Source of the DNA: Bacilli bacterium
Lineage (GTDB): Bacteria; Bacillota_I; Bacilli_A; RFN20; CAG-826
Assembly (NCBI GenBank): GCA_035326105.1
Contig: DAOKYO010000001.1
Coordinates: 806,001-870,000, forward strand
Reading direction: 5' to 3'
DNA: 64,000 bases
Below the pieces are notes generated by a model, which saw only the letters and a program-made list of their open reading frames with translations, did no database searches and was not told the origin of the DNA. Positions 57,986 through 64,000 of this stretch are shown here, piece after piece (position 1 is the stretch's first letter; every line of letters starts with the position of its first letter). The position numbers and the translations under genes are program-made.

Positions 57986-58306
57986 CTACTTATTTGAATT
58001 ATTAATTTGCTTAGAAACATCTATAATCGATTCAATAATTCCGTCAATAGTACTTAGTTCAATTGTAATCTTCTGATCAAGCAGGAACTGATTTATATTT
58101 GAGATCACGTATTTCTTCTTTTGATCGCCCTTGGTATAATTCTTTTCTGCATCAATACAAAGTTTTCTAATTTGCTCTTCAACTTTGATAAACGTTTCAT
58201 AGTAAACTTTTGCTTTCGAGTTACTTTTTGACCAGTAACCTAGACCGATAGATACAAGCGAAAGTATCACACTGATTATGGTCGTCAATAATTCTGTATT
58301 ATTCAT
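57986..58306 (-). CDS. Phage holin-like protein (LLH type)
   Basis: 106 residues with one N-terminal transmembrane segment (TTIISVILSLVSIGLGYW) followed by a charged helical domain; this matches the phage LLH-type holin layout. The ATG at 58306 lies inside the end of the gene before it. It may form pores for lysin release or be an accessory lysis protein. Confidence 0.6.
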   Translation of the reverse strand: MNNTELLTTIISVILSLVSIGLGYWSKSNSKAKVYYETFIKVEEQIRKLCIDAEKNYTKGDQKKKYVISNINQFLLDQKITIELSTIDGIIESIIDVSKQINNSNK

Positions 58307-58727
58307 CTTTCTTATCCTCACCTTTACTTAGCACTTCAAGTGCATTTTTAATCATTCTAGGAACAGGCAATCCTGCAAGCGTTGAATTCTCTAAGATACT
58401 TACACCTTCCATCGATATGAAGGCGATCACAGCTCCATCTCTTACAAGATTCGTACCTAATACAATATCTAGTTGTTCAGCTAAAGCAACTAAAAACAGA
58501 ATGAATATTTTCTTAGCTAGTCCTTTAATACCAGCTTCACTACTCACTCTGCCATTTTTTGTTTTACTACTCTTCTTAAATACGATTGCTAAGATTAAGC
58601 CAGATAGAAAATCAATAACCATGAAGATTATGAGTGCGATTAACAATTTATCAAATCCTCCAAATAGGTATGAGGCTAAGGAACCTAAGGATCCTACAAT
58701 TGTTAGTATTAAGTATTTAACTTTCAC
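58299..58727 (-). CDS. Phage holin (toxin-secretion/holin_4 family)
   Basis: 142 residues with two or three transmembrane segments (KYLILTIVGSLGSLASYLFG, KLLIALIIFMVIDFLSGLIL) and the SSEAGIKGLAKKIFILFLVA loop typical of holin_4 proteins. Holins form the membrane holes that let the endolysin out. No endolysin gene is seen next to it in the window. Overlaps the upstream gene by 4 bp. Confidence 0.82.
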   Translation of the reverse strand: MKVKYLILTIVGSLGSLASYLFGGFDKLLIALIIFMVIDFLSGLILAIVFKKSSKTKNGRVSSEAGIKGLAKKIFILFLVALAEQLDIVLGTNLVRDGAVIAFISMEGVSILENSTLAGLPVPRMIKNALEVLSKGEDKKDE

Positions 58728-59377
58728 GTTCTCAAACCTTCTCTAATTGTAATTATTTCATCAAGATATATTTTTAACTGGGTTAAGTGGTCAGATGTGT
58801 TCAACTCTTTATCCCAGTTCTTTTTATGTTCAAATACTTTGTTCAACCACACCTCATTTAGGTTGACATCGTATTTTCCTGTTTCTAAGTATTTCTCCAA
58901 AATACCCCTAATTCTAATAATGTGATAGCTTCTTTTGACTATCACCTTTTCAACATTAACTAGTTGATTAAAATACTCGATGACTGCATCCAAATAAAGG
59001 GGTAGTACATCTTCAAACTTCAACGCAATGATCCTGTTATACTCTGTTTGATAACTTGGATTTAGATAGATCAGATTATCTGCCATGTTGATCACATCAT
59101 CCGAATGAATCAGGTTGTAAAGTGGCAATGTGTCATTCATAGACTGTCTTTGTAAGAAGTTCTCATATCCATAAGCGAATATATCAACACCTTCAATTGA
59201 AGCATGAATGATGCCATTGAAGTTACTTAGAACTACCGTTAAATCGGTGTCAGACTTTTTTTGCTTTGTCTTATAGTTATCTGAACCACAGTAATAAATA
59301 AACATGACCTCATTCATAGCAAACATATTAACAACGATTTCTGTTAGCTTGCTGTTGGTAAACTTTCTAGGCATCAT
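58724..59377 (-). CDS. Nucleotidyltransferase-fold protein in the lysis cassette
   Basis: 217 residues. The N-terminus has YYCGSDNYKTKQKKSDTDLT (~residues 29-48), the GS-x9-SDxDL pattern of Pol-beta-type nucleotidyltransferases (as in COG3541-like phage proteins), and a third acidic strand VDIFAYG (~64). The rest is helical. It could modify host tRNA, proteins or nucleotides. Its place between tail and holin genes is unusual. Overlaps both neighbours by 4 bp, so it is part of the late operon. Confidence 0.6.
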   Translation of the reverse strand: MMPRKFTNSKLTEIVVNMFAMNEVMFIYYCGSDNYKTKQKKSDTDLTVVLSNFNGIIHASIEGVDIFAYGYENFLQRQSMNDTLPLYNLIHSDDVINMADNLIYLNPSYQTEYNRIIALKFEDVLPLYLDAVIEYFNQLVNVEKVIVKRSYHIIRIRGILEKYLETGKYDVNLNEVWLNKVFEHKKNWDKELNTSDHLTQLKIYLDEIITIREGLRT

Positions 59378-59676
59378 ACATCCTCCTCTACTTCTAAATC
59401 ATCCGTTGATTGTTCAAATCCCTCAACGTTTTCTTTTAGCCAAAGATATGCAATACCTCTTGGATCTTCGTTGATGAATAAATCAAAATCAACATCAGGC
59501 ACTTCAATATCTACGACTTCTAAGGGTTCACAATTATCAAATCTTTTATCCTTTGAAATGTAGGATGCAACACAAAGTAAAATCTTTCTATTTCGATAGT
59601 TGATATTGATACCGATAATGCGATGATAACTAACATCAACCCCTACCCTTGATTGTAAGTTTTTAATTATTGCCAT
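59374..59676 (-). CDS. Phage tail-region protein, unknown
   Basis: 100 residues, beta-rich (GVDVSYHRIIGININYRNRK) with an acidic C-terminus. Such short proteins lie between tail fibres and holins in many siphoviruses. SD AGGAGG precedes the ATG. Function unknown. Confidence 0.65.
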   Translation of the reverse strand: MAIIKNLQSRVGVDVSYHRIIGININYRNRKILLCVASYISKDKRFDNCEPLEVVDIEVPDVDFDLFINEDPRGIAYLWLKENVEGFEQSTDDLEVEEDV

Positions 59677-59694
59677 TTTTAGTTCCTCCTCTTA

Positions 59695-60117
59695 TTAAGA
59701 GCCATATACTTTGGCTCCATTAACTATTTCATTTGTAATATGACTCCCATTTAGCGAGTTTGATGTGACTTTACTTCCATTTAATGTAATCAGTTCAGTA
59801 GTTCCAGATGAACCTGTAATTGTAATTGCTCTTCTAGTTGAGCCTGGTGCTTTAAAGAATACTTCAACATAATAGGTTCCTGGACTAACCCCTGAAAATG
59901 AAACAGTATTAGCCATGCCACTTTGTAAATCATTGATGTCATCATAATATAAAGACTTTACATAAGTTCCACCAGTTAATGCATCATACAAACTTAAAGA
60001 AAAACCAGGGAGTGAAAACCCACTGCCTGATAAAGTGAAATTGATGACTAATCCGACATTCCCTGTGTTTGCTGCACTTGTAGGACTTATACTATGGATG
60101 GTTAATGTATAAGCCAT
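59695..60117 (-). CDS. Phage tail-fibre accessory protein with Ig/IPT-like fold
   Basis: 140 residues: an IPT/TIG-like beta domain (LTIHSISPTSAANTGNVGLV) and a C-terminal run of short repeats (NGSKVTSNSLNGSHIT) resembling pentapeptide or tail-fibre tip sequence. Probably displayed on the tail or fibre. Lies 1 bp after the next fibre-like gene in the operon. Confidence 0.6.
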   Translation of the reverse strand: MAYTLTIHSISPTSAANTGNVGLVINFTLSGSGFSLPGFSLSLYDALTGGTYVKSLYYDDINDLQSGMANTVSFSGVSPGTYYVEVFFKAPGSTRRAITITGSSGTTELITLNGSKVTSNSLNGSHITNEIVNGAKVYGS

Positions 60118-60118
60118 A

Positions 60119-60664
60119 CTAGTTAACCAACCAAATACGTTCTAAGTAAACAGTTGTTGATGTGTTCGTAGTCCATGCGATTGATGTGCCACTAAAGTTT
60201 CCAATCAAATGTCTTAAATATCCAATCGTCATCGTATTTGAGATTGAGTTTGAAACATATGCTTTGAATGAATGTGTTTTGAAATATTGGCCATCGAAGG
60301 TAGTCCATGAATAAAGTCTATCGTATGTTGGACTTGCTGATGTTGTGCTATTCGTACCCATCCTACCGTAAACAATATGTGTTTCATAAGAATCTGTGGC
60401 TGTAACTGCTCTAACCTCAAACGCTAGGATCTTATCGTATAGATTAATCGATCTATTGAGCGAAATGTTATTAGCTGTAATGGTCGTAGGTATCGAAAGA
60501 TTACCCTCATATAGCAATGAGAATCCACCACCTATTTTAATAACACTACTGTTACCTCTGATGTATAATTCATTATTTGTTGTATCGAAACCCAGCTCAC
60601 CAACTTGAGTCAAATGGCTTGTGGTTGGAACCGATGTGCCTCTTTTAACTCTGATGATAGCCAT
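60119..60664 (-). CDS. Phage tail-fibre protein with N-terminal Mtd-like motif
   Basis: 181 residues with the IIRVKRGTSVPTTSHL and QVGELGFDTTNNELYIRGNS segments that open many phage tail-fibre and Mtd-type proteins, followed by a beta-rich domain. Likely part of the adsorption apparatus. Overlaps the upstream fibre gene by 1 bp. Confidence 0.7.
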   Translation of the reverse strand: MAIIRVKRGTSVPTTSHLTQVGELGFDTTNNELYIRGNSSVIKIGGGFSLLYEGNLSIPTTITANNISLNRSINLYDKILAFEVRAVTATDSYETHIVYGRMGTNSTTSASPTYDRLYSWTTFDGQYFKTHSFKAYVSNSISNTMTIGYLRHLIGNFSGTSIAWTTNTSTTVYLERIWLVN

Positions 60665-61350
60665 TAGTATGTTCCACCATCAATAACCGATGTTGGTGTG
60701 AGTACTTTTGTTTTATCAATACCAATGTAATAAAAAGTTTTAACTGGATTATAGTTTGTATCCTGAATACTATGGAGTACTAATCCATTATCAAGAACTG
60801 ATGCATCGAATGATGCCTTTGTCGTATCGAACTTAGCACCTACACCTTGCATCAAGGCAACATTTTTCACATTAGCAATCTTTGTTCTTTGGTCATCAGT
60901 TAAGTGAAGATTACTTGATACGTGTGCATTATAAGTAGATGTTGCAACTCCACCTAGTTCTGATAATGTGATAACTACAGCACCAGTTTTACTATTAACG
61001 CTTGTTACAGGGCTCACTGCTGGAATGATTGAGGTTGGAAGTTTTCCATCTGCACCAATTAAAGGCACCGTACCATTCGTTGTACCTGTATTCTTTTTGG
61101 AAGCTGTCCCAAGTCCAAGTGCACTAATCTTTGAATCCATCGTAGCTTCAGCATTTGCTTTACTTGCAAACTCAATATAATCATTACTTGTTAATGGATT
61201 CGCACTAGAACCTGTTTTATCAGCCTTTGATATATATAGATTTGTCCCATTCAAATCGATTAAAGGTTCACCGGCTTTAATCGTACCTGCTGTTCCCACA
61301 ATGGGTCCTGTACCAGCAGATGTTCTTCTTTTAATTTGTATAACTGCCAT
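60664..61350 (-). CDS. Phage tail-fibre protein
   Basis: 228 residues beginning VIQIKRRTSAGTGPIVGTAG and KAGEPLIDLNGTNLYISKAD, then a coiled, Ser/Thr-rich stretch (LGLGTASKKNTGTTNGTVPL) and a shaft-like SVNSKTGAVVITLSELGG that recurs in phage tail fibres. SD AAGGAGG. Probably forms the fibre shaft with its neighbour. Confidence 0.75.
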   Translation of the reverse strand: MAVIQIKRRTSAGTGPIVGTAGTIKAGEPLIDLNGTNLYISKADKTGSSANPLTSNDYIEFASKANAEATMDSKISALGLGTASKKNTGTTNGTVPLIGADGKLPTSIIPAVSPVTSVNSKTGAVVITLSELGGVATSTYNAHVSSNLHLTDDQRTKIANVKNVALMQGVGAKFDTTKASFDASVLDNGLVLHSIQDTNYNPVKTFYYIGIDKTKVLTPTSVIDGGTY

Positions 61351-61364
61351 TTTTTATTTCCTCC

Positions 61365-62144
61365 TTAGAAACGATATATGATGACTCGATTGATTGTGTG
61401 AGTCGTTGAGCCACATGTAAATGTTGTATTGCCATTTTGATATGAAACAAACATCGAATATGTAATACCGTTGTACGTGTATGCTACCGAAGTACTCGAT
61501 CCTATGATTTCAAAAATTAACGGTCCTGGTAAGTTCACAACCGTTCCGTTGCTTAATACAATCATGATGAATGCTCTCATTAGGTCATTCGAATAATAAT
61601 TACTTATCCTATAAACACCTTGAGAAATATATGTTGGAGTGTGAACAGTTGGTGTCGTTTGATTCCTGATTTTCTGCTCAAGATTATAGACAAGACTATC
61701 AGCATTCAATAAAGTTTGTCTATTAAATGTATTGTTTAAAGTGACCGATGTTGTTGTCTTAGTGTATGCACATAGTGCAAATTCATATTGACCTTGACCG
61801 CTACTTAAATCATTCTGGACTAGATTCGGATAAGTTGATGCTTGTTCTTTCGTGTAAATTGAAACTTCATTATCGGTTAAGTCCACATTTAAAACTACAT
61901 AACCTAAGCGATTTGCATTTGGTGTAACAGTGACTTGCGTATTATTTTCAATATAGATTAACCTACCCTGAACCATGACATAACCATCCTCAAATGTAAT
62001 GGTGTTATTGGCAAGAGTATAAAATACGCTACCTCTACTACCTAAAAGCACTCCAGTTCCAACTGAAAATATGAAGTCATTTAAATCTGCATCATGTTTT
62101 GATGTGACGCTTGAACCATCAAAGGTTATTTTTTGTATTCCCAT
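61365..62144 (-). CDS. Phage baseplate/tail protein
   Basis: 259 residues, beta-rich throughout, starting with IQKITFDGSSVTSKHDADLN and with GSRGSVFYTLANNTITFEDG. The build resembles baseplate upper proteins that link fibres to the tail tip. Overlaps the tail-tip gene by one base (TAATG). No specific family name. Confidence 0.6.
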   Translation of the reverse strand: MGIQKITFDGSSVTSKHDADLNDFIFSVGTGVLLGSRGSVFYTLANNTITFEDGYVMVQGRLIYIENNTQVTVTPNANRLGYVVLNVDLTDNEVSIYTKEQASTYPNLVQNDLSSGQGQYEFALCAYTKTTTSVTLNNTFNRQTLLNADSLVYNLEQKIRNQTTPTVHTPTYISQGVYRISNYYSNDLMRAFIMIVLSNGTVVNLPGPLIFEIIGSSTSVAYTYNGITYSMFVSYQNGNTTFTCGSTTHTINRVIIYRF

Positions 62145-63262
62145 TAAAACTCTCCTCCATCTAAATCAGAATAACCACTATTATTGACTGTGACATTTCC
62201 GACCTTACTATTTACGTTCTTACTTAATATTTGAATTTTCTCAGTTAGTTTCAAACGATACTCACCAAGTGTGATGGTTGCTACTTCAAAAGTGTTCACA
62301 TACTTAATACCCGTAACCAATGAATCATAGCGTTTGCCCTTATGAATAAATTCAACAAAATCACCAATATCTAATGTTCTTAAAACATCTAATGAGTGAT
62401 TCTTTTTTTGGATCATAAAACTAATTTGATGATCTGTTTTATCAATACTGAGAACTGAGCGAACTTTCGTATCCAAATCTAAGTAATCATTATCTGAATA
62501 TGTTTCAACTTTTGATATGACTTTTGGATATCTTAGATTACTGGTATTATCTTTTGTTATCGTGCCATCTGTTAATAGGTAATAAATAACTGTATCCTTA
62601 AAGAATAAGTTACTTGTCTTTGGATAATATATCGCCTTATTCGTGCTTTCTTTACTTGAATCATTAATGATTAAGTCTTCTAAGATGAGGCTATCTGCTT
62701 TTATTTTTAAGCCTCTTGTCACATTAACGATTCTTATTAAAACACCACTAAAAGCTCCATTATTAAACACTACTTCATGCTTGATATAGACGCCATACAT
62801 CCGGTTAGCCAGTTCTAATAGTTCATAAATTGTCATGACTTTATCCACATCAAAAACAAAACTACCTAGCTTCGATGTTTCCACACTGATGCTTAGGTAG
62901 TTTAAGTTTTGTTTGGTATCACTGTTTTGAAGATATGTTTTTCTAATTATTTCTTCTATATAGGTTGCCACATTACCATTGAAACTTTCGACTAACACTT
63001 CAACTTTAAATAGCTCTTTAAAATCAACACTAGCAATAACAAGATGCGTTTTTTCATCTTCGATATTTTCTACAATACCAAAGTAGCCATTATCTTCTTT
63101 CACATAAACATAATCGCCAACTGCAACATTAAGCTTGCTTTTGTTTATCTTGAAATGTGATTTTTGCGTAATGACGATGTCATGTATAATTTCAAACTCA
63201 TCACCTATATAAGCATGATCTTTATATGTGAAATCCAAGTGATCTAATATAATTAAATCCAT
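62144..63262 (-). CDS. Phage tail-tip protein (Gp37/Tal-like)
   Basis: 372 residues from the ATG at 63262 (site GGGGTGAT); an in-frame GTG at 63271 is less likely. The protein is beta-rich with a strand-turn pattern DFTYKDHAYIGDEFEIIHDI and VAVGDYVYVKEDNGYFG, like siphovirus Gp37/tail-associated lysin N-terminal hub domains. No peptidase or glycosidase domain is attached. It probably forms the tail tip hub. Confidence 0.7.
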   Translation of the reverse strand: MDLIILDHLDFTYKDHAYIGDEFEIIHDIVITQKSHFKINKSKLNVAVGDYVYVKEDNGYFGIVENIEDEKTHLVIASVDFKELFKVEVLVESFNGNVATYIEEIIRKTYLQNSDTKQNLNYLSISVETSKLGSFVFDVDKVMTIYELLELANRMYGVYIKHEVVFNNGAFSGVLIRIVNVTRGLKIKADSLILEDLIINDSSKESTNKAIYYPKTSNLFFKDTVIYYLLTDGTITKDNTSNLRYPKVISKVETYSDNDYLDLDTKVRSVLSIDKTDHQISFMIQKKNHSLDVLRTLDIGDFVEFIHKGKRYDSLVTGIKYVNTFEVATITLGEYRLKLTEKIQILSKNVNSKVGNVTVNNSGYSDLDGGEF

Positions 63263-63267
63263 AGTAA

Positions 63268-64000
63268 TCACCCCAAATGGTATTCAAAGATATGAACTTT
63301 ACATAACGTATCTTCCATCACACCAGATTTAAACTCTAATGTATTTCTACCTGGTTTTAATTCGATAAAATTATGCTTCTCAAAATCCTGATATGCATAG
63401 ATATCTGTTTCAATGTCATTCTTAATCATCTTCAAATACTTATTGTCAGCTACGGATGATATTTGTATTTTGATATCGTCTTCAACTAAGTTCAGTCTTA
63501 GACTTGAGACTAGTGTCCCATTTTGGATCACATTGATCTCTGGATGATCGACTGACCCTTCCATTTCAATAATCACATTTGCATTAAATGAACCACCCAC
63601 ATCAATCGTGGTTTGTCCTTCTTGTGTAATCTGATACGTGTAAGCATATGGATAAGGATAAACCTTGCCATCAAGAACTTCAGTTATATCAATGATGATT
63701 TGTCTTTCTTTAATCCAATAACTCTTCTTATTCAATGTGATTTCACAGCTTAGTAATCCAGCTTTTATCTCTGCTTTACTTAATGAAACCACGTCAACGT
63801 GAACATACTTTATGTCATTGGAAACATAGTATAGTTTCAAATTATCTCGACCTTGATTTAAGTAGTCGATAAATCGTTGATAACCTTGATACCCATCCAT
63901 GAAATTGAGTAGTCCACTTATTTCTGATAAAGGCGTTTCTCTTTTGACTGTTTTATGGATATGGCCATATTTCAAGTACGTCATATTGAGTTGAAAACCT
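63268..64000 (-). CDS. Phage distal-tail (Dit-like) protein, cut by the window edge
   Basis: At least 238 residues of a Dit/tail-family protein (YLKYGHIHKTVKRETPLSEI, YQGYQRFIDYLNQGRDNLKL, then a C-terminal galectin-like part ELKPGRNTLEFKSG). The ATG at 63984 has no ribosome binding site and the frame stays open to the window end, reading GFQLN just before it, so the real start probably lies beyond 64000. Dit forms the ring joining tail tube and tip. Confidence 0.7.
   Translation of the reverse strand, partial: GFQLNMTYLKYGHIHKTVKRETPLSEISGLLNFMDGYQGYQRFIDYLNQGRDNLKLYYVSNDIKYVHVDVVSLSKAEIKAGLLSCEITLNKKSYWIKERQIIIDITEVLDGKVYPYPYAYTYQITQEGQTTIDVGGSFNANVIIEMEGSVDHPEINVIQNGTLVSSLRLNLVEDDIKIQISSVADNKYLKMIKNDIETDIYAYQDFEKHNFIELKPGRNTLEFKSGVMEDTLCKVHIFEYHLG

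Noticed and set aside
1..64000. CRISPR array, rRNA operon or IS element
   Set aside because: No regularly spaced repeats with unique spacers, no rRNA sequence and no transposase gene with terminal inverted repeats were seen.
1..64000. UGA=Trp genetic code
   Set aside because: Several well-recognised genes (for example gpmI) end in TGA at the expected length, and Trp is TGG throughout.

Overview
The window looks like the chromosome of a low-GC Gram-positive-type bacterium of the Bacilli/Erysipelotrichia/Mycoplasmatota sphere; genus and species are not assignable by eye. Reasons: AT-rich intergenic DNA, strong AGGAGG-type ribosome binding sites, rho-independent terminators after most transcription units, and low-GC gene sets (Rex, Spx, RNase J, YlbF, YitT, DegV, long HPF, S-box riboswitch before metK). 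TGA is used as a stop (for example gpmI), so the UGA=Trp code of many Mollicutes does not apply.

Region 1 (1-42.6 kb) is dense core genome: a five-gene tRNA cluster (Leu, Lys, Gln, Tyr, Val); an ispD/S1-domain/pgi operon; gpmI and an M3 oligoendopeptidase convergent with rex; a cell-envelope block (membrane glycosyltransferase, FAD oxidoreductase and GtrA on the minus strand, facing a flippase-like/GT4 fusion plus a zinc-ribbon acyltransferase on the plus strand); pduL; an S-box-controlled metK; hpf; a HAD/unknown/XRE run; degV; an RluA-family pseudouridine synthase with a phosphohexomutase; a HAD phosphatase with trpS; spx; CYTH protein; nadK; an EIIB-like membrane protein; maf-rnj; def; ylbF-rsmD-coaD; pgeF; a membrane-anchored thioredoxin-fold protein; yitT; and two TM2 proteins. 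Together these serve glycolysis, one-carbon and redox control, RNA turnover and lipid/glycan assembly. Two scars sit in this core: an N-truncated NgoFVII-like restriction enzyme (10.4-11.1 kb) and a frameshifted fragment of a beta-sandwich protein (25.8-26.4 kb).

Region 2 (42.9-54.2 kb) is an accessory island, mostly on the minus strand: an AAA/DUF4143 ATPase, a Fic protein, a MerR/DUF3737 divergent pair with a textbook MerR promoter, a small hydrophobic peptide gene present as one intact and one truncated copy, a run of small toxin/immunity-like genes (CPCC protein, HxxxH toxin-like protein, YunG family, Lnu/ANT-type nucleotidyltransferase) and an HExxH protein. At least five genes here are decayed by stop codons, frameshifts or truncation.

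Region 3 (54.2-64 kb) is the integration-lysis-tail end of a prophage, all on the minus strand and cut by the window edge: two overlapping large serine recombinase genes with a small helper and an HTH/zinc-finger gene, a terminator, two holin-like proteins, a nucleotidyltransferase-fold protein, tail fibre/tip proteins, a tail-tip protein and a Dit-like distal tail protein.
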